Shown here: positions 1-7,784 of the stretch, piece by piece
Layout: each line of letters begins with the position of its first letter
Numbering within the stretch: position 1 is the stretch's first letter
Origin: Actinomadura sp. WMMA1423
Lineage (GTDB): Bacteria; Actinomycetota; Actinomycetes; Streptosporangiales; Streptosporangiaceae
Assembly: GCF_006547145.1 (NCBI RefSeq)
Contig: NZ_CP041244.1
Location: forward strand, 7,254,001 to 7,318,000
Direction of reading: 5' to 3'
DNA length: 64,000 nt
The notes under the pieces: generated by a model
What the model saw: only the letters and a program-made list of their open reading frames with translations
The model's database searches: none
Told to the model about the DNA's origin: nothing
Translations under genes and position numbers: made by a program

Positions 1-747
1 CCCGGCCTCCTCGTACTCCCAGGTGAACTCGCCGGGGTGCTCGGCGGCGAACTGGTAGTACAGCGGCTTCGGGTCGTGGTCGTTGACGAGGACGAACGCC
101 GTCCCCGCCGCCAGCGCGCCGAACGCGTCGAAGATCTGCGCGTGCCGCCGCGCGGGGACGAGGGTCCGCACGTCCAGTTCCCCGCCGGCCATCTCGGCGG
201 TCGCGCCGGGCGTGCCGGGGTCGTCGTGCCCGCCGCAGGTGCAGGCCGCGCCGCCGTCCCCGGGACCGCCGTCTCCGGGGCCGCCGAGGACCTCCCGCAT
301 TCCGGCGAGGAGCCTGGCGAGGTCGACGCCCGCGTCCACGAGCGCGGGCAGCAGCAGGTCGTTCTCCTTGGCCAGGTGAGCCTGGAACAACGCGTCGAGC
401 ACGGCCGCCGCGCCGACCGCCTCGCCGGGCGTCCGCGCCGCCTTCAGCTCGGCGACCCGCTCCCGCAGGACGGCGTGCTCCGCCAGCATCGCGCGCAGGA
501 GCAGCCGCGCCTCGGGGAGATCCTCCGCGGCCCGGTACAGGGTCCCCTCCTCGGCGTCGGCGTGGGGGAGGACCTCCTCCTCGCAGAACGCGGCGAGCGC
601 GTCGCGCCGGTCATGGGGAGAGGCCAGCTGGTCGGCGGCGCGGGCGATGGTGAGGGCGTGGTCGGCCATGGTCCGGCCGAGCCGCTCGTGGTGGTCGCGG
701 ATCGCCCGCACGGTGTCCTGCTGCGCGGCGGTGGCCGATGTGGTCAT
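1..747 (-). CDS. Hemerythrin HHE / DUF2249 protein (partial)
   Basis: The gene runs off the left edge, so its C-terminus is missing. The first ~150 residues form an HHE hemerythrin-like four-helix domain with spaced His/Glu pairs (DHHERL, HADAEE, EHAVLRER, HLAKEND) suited to a di-iron site. A short Gly/Cys linker (CTCGGHDD) leads to a DUF2249 domain that begins LDVRTLVPARRH and contains LVNDHDPKPLYYQ. Such proteins are linked to oxygen or NO sensing and iron-sulfur repair; the exact role here is inferred. The ATG has an AGGAG Shine-Dalgarno. It diverges from the nitrite-reductase genes across a 55-bp AT-rich gap, which suggests joint control by nitrogen oxides. Confidence 0.85.
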   Translation of the reverse strand, partial: MTTSATAAQQDTVRAIRDHHERLGRTMADHALTIARAADQLASPHDRRDALAAFCEEEVLPHADAEEGTLYRAAEDLPEARLLLRAMLAEHAVLRERVAELKAARTPGEAVGAAAVLDALFQAHLAKENDLLLPALVDAGVDLARLLAGMREVLGGPGDGGPGDGGAACTCGGHDDPGTPGATAEMAGGELDVRTLVPARRHAQIFDAFGALAAGTAFVLVNDHDPKPLYYQFAAEHPGEFTWEYEEAG

Positions 748-783
748 GAGCACTCCTCCTGCGACTAGTTTTCACAACACTAT

Positions 784-797
784 ATGTATTTATACTT
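784..797. promoter_or_regulatory. AT-rich dyad in the hemerythrin / nitrite-reductase divergent promoter
   Basis: ATGTAT-TT-ATACTT is a near-perfect inverted repeat in the only AT-rich stretch between the divergent genes. Its base composition and setting would suit an Rrf2-type regulator such as NsrR, but the match is only suggestive. It could also simply be the core promoter. Confidence 0.35.
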
Positions 798-802
798 CTG
801 CC

Positions 803-1951
803 ATGGAGAAACGAGCGGGCGGGGTGGCCGGGACGCGGCGGCGCGGACCCGCGCCGCCGCGCCGGGCCGGGACTCGCGGGATCGCGGTGCGCCGCCTCCC
901 GCTGCTGGCCGGTGCACTGGTCTCCCTCGCCGCCGCGCTATGGGGCGCCCTGGGGCTGCTGGGCCTCGACGTCCCGCTCCCGCGAGCCGGGTTCGCCGCC
1001 GGCCACGGGCCCCTGATGGCGCTCGGCTTCCTCGGCACGCTGATCTCCCTGGAACGCGCCGTCGCCCTCGCGCGCCCCTGGGCGTATGCCGCCCCGGCAC
1101 TCGCCGGCCTCGGCGCCCTCGCCACCGCCGCCGGGCTCGACCGGCCCGGGCGGCTCCTGCTCACCGCCGCGGGCGGCTGGCTCGTCGCCGTCTACGTCAC
1201 GGTCCTGACCGGCCGCCGCACCGGACCCGACCTGCTCGTCCAGACGGCGGGCGCCGCCGCCTGGTACGCCGGCGGCCTGCTGTGGATCGCCGGCCGGACG
1301 GTCGCCGAGATCGTCCCGTGGCTCGCTTCGTTCCTGGTCCTCACGATCGCGGGAGAGCGGCTCGAACTCGCCCGCCTCGAGTTCTCCGGCCGCCGCGCCA
1401 CCGCCGGGCCGGTCCTCGCGGCGGCCGGAATCCTCGCGGGTGCCGCCGCCTCCGTCCCGTGGCCGGGCGCGGGATGGCGCCTCACCGGCCTCGGCATGGC
1501 CGCGCTCGCCGTCCTGCTCGCCGCCCGCGACGTCGCCCGCCGGACCGTCCGCATGTCCGGCCTGCCCCGCTACGCCGCCGTCTGCCTCCTCGCGGGATAC
1601 GCCTGGCTGGCCGTGGCCGGAACGATCTGGCTCGCCGCCGGACGGCCCGCCGGCGGCGGACCCTACGACGCGGCCCTGCACGCCGTCTTCCTCGGCTTCG
1701 TGATGTCGATGGTCTTCGGGCACGCCCCGGTGATCCTGCCCGCCGTGCTCCGGGTTCGCCTGCCGTTCCACCCCGTCCTGTACGCGCCCCTGGTGCTGCT
1801 CCACGCGTCCCTGCTCGTCCGGCTCGCGGGCGACCTCGCGGGCGTCTCGGCCCTGCGGACGGCCGGGGGCGTCCTCGGCGAGGCGTCGCTCCTGCTCTTC
1901 GGCGGCTGCGCCGTGGCCGCGGCCCGCCTGCTGCGAAGGGAAACGCCATGA
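803..1951 (+). CDS. Polytopic membrane protein upstream of nirK
   Basis: This 382-residue protein has about ten hydrophobic segments. Conserved-looking histidines lie at membrane boundaries (AAGHGPLMALGF near residue 70, MVFGHAPVILP near residue 305), reminiscent of NnrS/heme-copper-like membrane proteins that accompany nitrite reductases. The N-terminus is Arg-rich and cytosolic. The chosen ATG follows the AT-rich promoter but has no clear Shine-Dalgarno, so the transcript may be leaderless. It overlaps the next gene by ATGA, so the two are translationally coupled. A role in nitrite or NO metabolism is inferred from that coupling, not proven. Confidence 0.7.
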   Translation: MEKRAGGVAGTRRRGPAPPRRAGTRGIAVRRLPLLAGALVSLAAALWGALGLLGLDVPLPRAGFAAGHGPLMALGFLGTLISLERAVALARPWAYAAPALAGLGALATAAGLDRPGRLLLTAAGGWLVAVYVTVLTGRRTGPDLLVQTAGAAAWYAGGLLWIAGRTVAEIVPWLASFLVLTIAGERLELARLEFSGRRATAGPVLAAAGILAGAAASVPWPGAGWRLTGLGMAALAVLLAARDVARRTVRMSGLPRYAAVCLLAGYAWLAVAGTIWLAAGRPAGGGPYDAALHAVFLGFVMSMVFGHAPVILPAVLRVRLPFHPVLYAPLVLLHASLLVRLAGDLAGVSALRTAGGVLGEASLLLFGGCAVAAARLLRRETP

Positions 1952-4449
1952 CGTCCACCGATGCGCGGCCGAGGCCGGCGCCGCCCCGTCCCGCCCGCGC
2001 CACCGGACACGCCGTCGCGAACGGCGCCGTCCTCGCGTGGCTCGCCCTGACCGCGGCGGCGGCCCTGCTCCACCGCGAGCTGCCCGCACCGCACTGGCTG
2101 CTGATCCACGTGTTCCTGCTCGGCGCCGTCACCAACGCGATCGTCACGTGGACGGAGCATTTCGCCGCCGCTCTCCTGCGGACCCCGCCGCCCGCGCGCT
2201 GGTGGCCGTTCACCCGCCTGGCGGCCCTGAACGCGGGGATCGTCGCCGTCCTCTGCGGGGTCACCGGCGGAGTCCCGGCGGTCGCCGCCGGCGGGGCGGC
2301 GGCCGTCGTGGGCGTCGTGGCGGCGCACGTCACGATGCTGGCGCTGCGCGGGCGGCGCGCACTGACCGGGCGGTTCGCGCACGTCGTCGCCTGGTACGTG
2401 TGGGCGGGCGCCGCGCTGGTCGCCGGGGGCACGCTGGGCGGGCTGATGGCGTCCGGGCACGCCGCCTCCGCGCGGGATGCCCATGCCCACGTGAACCTGC
2501 TCGGCTGGGTCGGCCTGACGGTTCTCGGGACGCTGTTCACGCTGTGGCCTACCGTCCTGCGCACGCGGATCCAGGACGGCACGGAACGGATCGCCCGCTG
2601 GTCTCTGCGCGCCGCCGTCCCGGGTCTGGCCGCCGCTGTGACCGGTCTCCTTCTCCAGTCGCGCCGGCTCACCGCGGCCGGTCTCGTCCTCTACGCTCTC
2701 GCCGCCGGGCTCTCCCTCGTTCCCTTTGTGCGGACCCTGCGGCGGCGGCGCCCTCACAACGCCGCGTCCTGGACGCTCGCGGCCGGGACGGCGTGGTTCG
2801 TCGTGTTCCTGATCGCGGACGCGTCCCGGCAGAGCCTGGACGGACTGCTGCCCCTCGTCCTGGTGGGCTTCGTCGGCCAGACGCTCCTGGGCGCCCTCAC
2901 CTTCCTGCTCCCGGTGGTGCTGGGAGGAGGTCCCGCCGCACTCAAGGCCAACGCCGCTCTGATCGAACGCGCCTGGACGGTCCGCGTGGCGGCGGTGAAC
3001 GCGGCGGTTCCGCTGCTCGTCCTCCCGGTCCCCGCGTGGGCGGCCCGCACCGCCTGGGGGGCCGTCATCGCCGCGCTTCTCGCCTTCGTCGCGCTGGCCG
3101 CCGCGACCGTCCTGCGCTCGCACCGCCCGTCCCCGGCCGTCGCGGGGATCGCTGCGGGTGTCCTGCTCACGGCCCTGGCAGTCGGTGTCACAGCGCACGG
3201 CGGCTCCACCGCGCACGGCCCCGCCTCGGAGACGGTCGCCGCGTCCGGTGCCCGAGTCGTGGACGTGACGCTCGCCGACATGCGCATCCGGCCCGGGTCG
3301 ATCGACGCCGCGCCCGGCACCCGGCTCGTCCTGCGCGTCACGAACAAGGACGCCCAGCCGCACGACCTGCGTCTGGCCTCCGGGCAGGCCACCCCCATGC
3401 TCGCGGCGGGCCGGACCGCGACCCTGACCCTGCCCCCGCTGAAGAGCGCCGTCGACGGCTGGTGCACCGTCGCGGGCCACCGCGCCGCCGGCATGACCAT
3501 GCGGATCAACGTGACGGACGGCGCTCACGGGACGAGCGGTCGGCACGGCACGAGCGGCCCTCACACGATGACATCCGGACCGCTCGACCTTTCGGCCCCT
3601 ATGTCGCCGCACTGGCGCCCCTACGACGCCGCCCTCGCCCCGGCCCCGGGAGGCAAGGAACACCGTGTCGAACTGCACGCCACCGAACAGGAACTAGAGG
3701 TCGCGCCAGGCGTGCGCCAGCGCATGTGGACGTTCGGCAACACCGTCCCTGGCCCGGTCCTGCGAGGCAAGGTGGGCGACGTCTTCACCGTCACGCTCGT
3801 CAACGACGCCGCTATGGGCCATGGCATCGACTTCCATGCCGGATCGCTCGCGCCGGACGTCCCCATGCGCACCATCCAGCCGGGCGAACGCCTCACCTAC
3901 CGTTTCCGCGGCGAACACGCCGGGGCCTGGCTCTACCACTGCTCGACCATGCCGATGCTCCAGCACATGGGGAACGGCATGTACGGCGCCGTCATCATCG
4001 ACCCACCGGGCCTGCCCCGCGCAGACCGCGAGTACGCCCTCGTCCAAGGCGAGTTGTACCTCGGTCTCCCCGGTTCCACCGAGCAGGTCGCCAAGATGCA
4101 GCAGGGCCGTCCTGACGCCTGGATGTTCAACGGCACCGCCGCCGGCTACGACCACGCCCCGCTGACGGCCCGCACCGGTGACCGCGTCCGGGTCTGGGTG
4201 GTGGACGCGGGCCCCTCGTCCGGCACCGCCTTCCACATCGTCGGAGCCCAGTTCGACACCGTCTACAAGGAAGGCGCCTATCTGCTGCGCAAGGGGGACT
4301 CAGGTGGTGCCCAGGTGCTCGACCTGGCGCCCGGCCAAGGCGGCTTCGTGGAGACCGTCGTCCCCGAGGCCGGCCACTACCCCTTCGTCGACCACGACAT
4401 GCGGCACGGTGAAGCCGGCGCCCACGGGATCGTGAATGTCACCGGGTAG
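1948..4449 (+). CDS. nirK: Copper nitrite reductase (NirK type) fused to a membrane domain
   Basis: This 833-residue protein has three parts. About 420 residues of hydrophobic helices come first, then a cupredoxin-like segment that lacks obvious copper ligands (about 425-520), then a two-domain NirK core (about 560-833). Both copper sites look complete: His625, Cys665, His673 and Met678 for type 1 copper, and His630, His664 and His763 for type 2. The ligand motifs are HGIDFH, HCSTMPMLQHMGNGM and AFHIVGAQ. It should reduce nitrite to NO on the outer face of the membrane. A canonical soluble NirK is under 400 residues, so the N-terminal half is an added anchor, possibly an electron-entry module. 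It starts inside the stop codon of the preceding gene. Confidence 0.88.
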   Translation: MTSTDARPRPAPPRPARATGHAVANGAVLAWLALTAAAALLHRELPAPHWLLIHVFLLGAVTNAIVTWTEHFAAALLRTPPPARWWPFTRLAALNAGIVAVLCGVTGGVPAVAAGGAAAVVGVVAAHVTMLALRGRRALTGRFAHVVAWYVWAGAALVAGGTLGGLMASGHAASARDAHAHVNLLGWVGLTVLGTLFTLWPTVLRTRIQDGTERIARWSLRAAVPGLAAAVTGLLLQSRRLTAAGLVLYALAAGLSLVPFVRTLRRRRPHNAASWTLAAGTAWFVVFLIADASRQSLDGLLPLVLVGFVGQTLLGALTFLLPVVLGGGPAALKANAALIERAWTVRVAAVNAAVPLLVLPVPAWAARTAWGAVIAALLAFVALAAATVLRSHRPSPAVAGIAAGVLLTALAVGVTAHGGSTAHGPASETVAASGARVVDVTLADMRIRPGSIDAAPGTRLVLRVTNKDAQPHDLRLASGQATPMLAAGRTATLTLPPLKSAVDGWCTVAGHRAAGMTMRINVTDGAHGTSGRHGTSGPHTMTSGPLDLSAPMSPHWRPYDAALAPAPGGKEHRVELHATEQELEVAPGVRQRMWTFGNTVPGPVLRGKVGDVFTVTLVNDAAMGHGIDFHAGSLAPDVPMRTIQPGERLTYRFRGEHAGAWLYHCSTMPMLQHMGNGMYGAVIIDPPGLPRADREYALVQGELYLGLPGSTEQVAKMQQGRPDAWMFNGTAAGYDHAPLTARTGDRVRVWVVDAGPSSGTAFHIVGAQFDTVYKEGAYLLRKGDSGGAQVLDLAPGQGGFVETVVPEAGHYPFVDHDMRHGEAGAHGIVNVTG

Positions 4450-4464
4450 TGCCATCATCCCCGC

Positions 4465-5778
4465 GTGGAGACAGAGGCACTGATCGACCAGTTGGCCGGG
4501 CCCGACCGGAAGGCGGCGGGCGATGCCCTCGTGGCCATCGGCGCACCCGCCGTCCGGCCCGTCCTGGCCGTCCTCTGCGACGAGGAGTCCCCGGTCGACT
4601 GGGCCGCCGGCGCCACCGTCCTGCGGCGCATCGGCCGTCCCGCCCTGGACCCTCTGATCGAGGCCATGGCGACCGCGCCCACCGGCGAGGTCGCCCGCCG
4701 CTGCGGCTGGGCCCACAGCGGCCTGGAGATCGCCGACCTGGCGGCCTTCGTCCCGGGCCTGAGCCACCCGAGCCCGAAGGTCCGCGCGAACACCGCCTAC
4801 GTCCTGCAGAACAGGGGCGAGGCGGCCCTCCCGCACGCCCCCGCCTTGCTCGCCCTCTTGGACGACCCAGACCCCGACGTCCGGCAACGCGTCATCTGGG
4901 CGCTCGAGGAGATCGGGCCCGGCGTCGTCCCGCTCCTCCGCCGGATCCGGCGCTCCCGCACCCCCGCCCGGCGCCGGGCGCTTGAGGCCCTCGCCGCGGT
5001 CGGCGGCCCGTCCGCGCTGGACGACCGCGACCAGGCCCTCGTCCGTCGGCTGATCCGCGTCAAGGCGGCGACGGAGACGCCCGAGCCCATGCACCTGTGC
5101 GGCACCTGGTACGCCGTCCCCACCGGCGACCGGGCCGCCGTCCTCGACGCCTTCGGCCTCTCCGAACCCGAACCCGTCACGATGCGGCTCGGCGCGTCGG
5201 CCTGGAACCACGACCACCACGTCTGGCGCGGCGAGCACCGCTCCTGCCGCCGCGTCTACGTCACCCCGAGCCTGGACGGCTGGACGCTCCTGTTCGGCGC
5301 CCCCTTCCCCACCCACGAGGACCTTGACCCCGCCGACGTCCAGGAGCACTGCCGCGAGCTGAGCCGCCGCTTCGGCGCGGCCCACTGGTACGGCGCGAGC
5401 TGCGGCGACGAGTGGACGTCCTGGTGCGTCGCCGAAGACGGCGACATCGTCCGCTACTACGACGTCTTCGACCCGGACGACCAGATCGGCTCCCACCCCG
5501 CCGAGGACGGCTACGTCCTCCCGCACACCGACCCCTTCCCCGACGACGCCTTCGACGGCATCGACCTCCACGACAGCGCCGCCTTCCAGGCCCGCTACCT
5601 CCAGGTCAAGGGGGACCTCGGCATCCCCGACGAGTGCCACGCCACCAGCTTCGCGGCCCGCGCGTCGGTCGACCCGTCCGCTCTGGGCCCGCAGACGTCC
5701 GTCCAAGGCCATGCCGTCCTGGCGCTGACCTCCTGCGGGCGCCGTCACGGCCATCCCCCCGGCGCGCTGGAGATCTGA
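4465..5778 (+). CDS. HEAT-repeat protein with an uncharacterised C-terminal domain
   Basis: The 437-residue product starts at GTG. The first ~200 residues are HEAT/PBS-lyase-like helical repeats, for example PAVRPVLAVL, HPSPKVRANTAYVL and DPDPDVRQRVIWAL. From about residue 210 an unrelated globular region begins (MHLCGTWYAVPTGD), rich in Trp, Tyr, Cys and Asp, with acidic stretches near the end. I do not recognise this second domain. HEAT repeats usually mediate protein binding, so an adaptor role is a guess. The gene begins 15 bp after nirK without a clear Shine-Dalgarno and may be read through from it. Confidence 0.7.
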   Translation: METEALIDQLAGPDRKAAGDALVAIGAPAVRPVLAVLCDEESPVDWAAGATVLRRIGRPALDPLIEAMATAPTGEVARRCGWAHSGLEIADLAAFVPGLSHPSPKVRANTAYVLQNRGEAALPHAPALLALLDDPDPDVRQRVIWALEEIGPGVVPLLRRIRRSRTPARRRALEALAAVGGPSALDDRDQALVRRLIRVKAATETPEPMHLCGTWYAVPTGDRAAVLDAFGLSEPEPVTMRLGASAWNHDHHVWRGEHRSCRRVYVTPSLDGWTLLFGAPFPTHEDLDPADVQEHCRELSRRFGAAHWYGASCGDEWTSWCVAEDGDIVRYYDVFDPDDQIGSHPAEDGYVLPHTDPFPDDAFDGIDLHDSAAFQARYLQVKGDLGIPDECHATSFAARASVDPSALGPQTSVQGHAVLALTSCGRRHGHPPGALEI

Positions 5779-5819
5779 CCCGCCGCGAGGGAGGTGGGCG
5801 TCGGTAGGATCGCCAGCCC

Positions 5820-6494
5820 ATGGACAAGAGCGCCGGAATCGAGATGATCGCCGTCCCGGCGGGGACGGTGACGCTCTCCGACCGGCGGACGCGGTGCAGA
5901 TGGACGGTCGACCTCTCGCCCTATCGGCTGGCGGCGGTGCCCGTCACCCAGTCGCAGTACGAGCAGGTCACCGGCGAGCGGCCGAGCACCGCGCGAGGAG
6001 AACGGCTGCCCGTCGAGTGCGTCTCCTGGGTGGACGCGGTCCGGTTCTGTAACGCCCTGTCCCGGTATGAGGGCTTGTCCCCGGTGTACCGCCTCGGCGG
6101 CACCGGCGAGGGCGCCGACTGGGACGTCCACGCCGACGGGTACCGGCTGCCGACCGAGGCCGAATGGGAGCACGCCTGCCGCGCGGGCACGGCGGGCCCG
6201 CGGTACGGGCCGCTCGACGAGATCGCCTGGTACCGCGGCAACGCCCAGGACCGCGTGCACGACGTGGGCGGCAAGCGGCCCAACGCGTGGGGCCTGCACG
6301 ACATGCTGGGCGACGTCTGGGAATGGTGCTGGGACCTCTATGACCCCGAGGTCTACGGCGCCTACCGGGTGCTCCGAGGCGGCGGATGGTCCGACGAGCA
6401 CTGGAGCTGCCGGGCCTCCGTGCGGCGCCGCAGCCACCCGACGTTCCGGATCGACGACGTGGGCTTGCGCGTGGCGCGCTCCTCCACCCGCTGA
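5820..6494 (+). CDS. Formylglycine-generating-enzyme-like (SUMF1 fold) protein
   Basis: This 224-residue protein shows the FGE/SUMF1 signature throughout: PVTQSQYEQVTG, PVECVSWVDAVRFCNAL, YRLPTEAEWEHACRAG, NAWGLHDMLGDVWEWCWD and VLRGGGWSDEHWSCRASVRR. True FGEs carry a pair of copper-binding Cys in the last motif. Here only the second position is Cys (HWSCR) and the first is replaced, so sulfatase activation is unlikely. FGE-like paralogues serve other oxidative or ligand-binding roles. No sulfatase gene is nearby. It lies 41 bp after the HEAT-repeat gene. Confidence 0.82.
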   Translation: MDKSAGIEMIAVPAGTVTLSDRRTRCRWTVDLSPYRLAAVPVTQSQYEQVTGERPSTARGERLPVECVSWVDAVRFCNALSRYEGLSPVYRLGGTGEGADWDVHADGYRLPTEAEWEHACRAGTAGPRYGPLDEIAWYRGNAQDRVHDVGGKRPNAWGLHDMLGDVWEWCWDLYDPEVYGAYRVLRGGGWSDEHWSCRASVRRRSHPTFRIDDVGLRVARSSTR

Positions 6495-6653
6495 CCACGG
6501 ACCCGGGCCGGCTGAAAGGGCCTGCCTTCCGTCCGCAAACAGATGGCAAATCCTTCGTTTTTGCTGGCCAGTGGTGCTTTTGCCGTTTTGGTCCCGATTC
6601 CCCGGGCTATGCCGACAGGGTCGGGGAAATCGGCAAGGAAGCGAAGGCTGATC

Positions 6654-7709
6654 ATGACGGAAGCGGGCGCGGGGGACCGCGGGAACGCGCAGGATCTCCC
6701 CATCGAGCAGCTCAAGGAGGTCGGCCGCGAGTTCGCCCAGGCGCTCCTGGCGCGGGCGCTGGCGAAGGCGACCGGACAGATCGAGGGCCTGACCGAGCGC
6801 GTCAACTCCGCCGCGGACGGCGGGGGAGTCGCCGAGAAGGCGGCGGCCACCGGCGCGAAGAAGCTCGCCGAGGGCGAGTCGCCGCTCAAGGCGGGCCTCA
6901 GCGCGGGCGCGACCGGCGCGAAGGAAGTGGTGAAGGACAAGGTGAAGGGCGCCTTCGGCGGCGGCGGGGGCAAGGACGGCAAGGGCGGCGGCCAGGGCAA
7001 GATGAAGGTCACCAACATCATGGAGGAGTTCGACGTCGGACTGCCCCGGCGCGTGGCCTACGACCAGTGGACGCAGTTCGCCGACTACCCGAGCTTCACC
7101 AAGAAGGTCGAGAGCGTCGAGCAGGAGTCCGACGAGAAGATCAACTGGCGGGCCCAGGTCTTCCTGTCCCACCGCACCTGGGAATCGACGATCATCGAGC
7201 AGGTCCCCGACGAGCGGATCGTCTGGAAGTCCAAGGGGCCCAAGGGCTACGTCGACGGCGCCGTGACGTTCCACGAGCTCGCGCCGTCCATGACGCGCGT
7301 CCTCCTGGTGGCCGAGTACCACCCGGACGGCTTCTTCGAGAAGACCGCGAACCTCTGGCGCGCCCAGGGGCGCCGCCTCCGCCTGGACTTCAAGCACATC
7401 AAGCGCCACATGATGACCAAGACCCTCCTGGACCAGGAGGAGACCGAAGGCTGGCGCGGCGAGATCCGGGACGGCGAGGTGGTCAAGACCCACGAGGACG
7501 CGCTCAAGGAGGAAGAGGAGCAGCAGTCCGAGGAGGGCAACGGCGAGGAGAAGCCCGAGGCCGAGGCCCAGGAGGAGAAGGGCGAGGCCCAGGAGGAGGA
7601 GGAGGAGAAGGGCGACGGGCAGCGGAAGCCCGAAGCACAGGAGGAGGAGAAGGAAGGGGAGAAGGAGAAGGAGAAGGAGAAGGAGAAGGCGGGGAGCGCC
7701 CGTGACTGA
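6654..7709 (+). CDS. SRPBCC (polyketide cyclase/dehydrase-like) protein with charged tail
   Basis: The 351-residue product has three zones. Residues 1-125 are helical and Gly/Lys-rich. Residues ~125-260 form an SRPBCC/START-like ligand-binding fold (VTNIMEEFDVGLPRRVAYDQW, SHRTWESTIIEQVPDERIVWKS and GAVTFHELAP). The last ~95 residues are almost entirely Glu and Lys. The ATG was chosen for its AAGGAAGCGAAGG Shine-Dalgarno. SRPBCC genes of this kind occur in streptomycete gas-vesicle clusters as far as I recall, but no gvpA or gvpJ is visible here. It heads a probable operon with the next two genes. Confidence 0.75.
   Translation: MTEAGAGDRGNAQDLPIEQLKEVGREFAQALLARALAKATGQIEGLTERVNSAADGGGVAEKAAATGAKKLAEGESPLKAGLSAGATGAKEVVKDKVKGAFGGGGGKDGKGGGQGKMKVTNIMEEFDVGLPRRVAYDQWTQFADYPSFTKKVESVEQESDEKINWRAQVFLSHRTWESTIIEQVPDERIVWKSKGPKGYVDGAVTFHELAPSMTRVLLVAEYHPDGFFEKTANLWRAQGRRLRLDFKHIKRHMMTKTLLDQEETEGWRGEIRDGEVVKTHEDALKEEEEQQSEEGNGEEKPEAEAQEEKGEAQEEEEEKGDGQRKPEAQEEEKEGEKEKEKEKEKAGSARD
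7659..7688 (+). repeat. GAGAAG hexanucleotide repeat, five copies
   Basis: Five perfect tandem GAGAAG units encode Glu-Lys dipeptides at the very end of the SRPBCC protein. The repeat could slip during replication and change the tail length without shifting the frame. Confidence 0.85.
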
Positions 7710-7784
7710 CATCCGCGCTGGTGGGGACCGGTGCTGAGGGGGCATGTAAACCCGGGGGACCATGATCGAGCATCGGGGGGAACG

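Noticed and set aside
784..4449. A 1221-residue frame that starts in the membrane-protein gene and runs into nirK
   Set aside because: The first ~390 residues are an out-of-frame Arg/Pro reading of the membrane protein; the genuine nirK start is the ATG at 1948.
6585..6610. GTTT-N15-GGGCTA as a sigma-B promoter for the SRPBCC operon
   Set aside because: The -10 departs from GGGTAY at a key position. It is possible but too weak to list.
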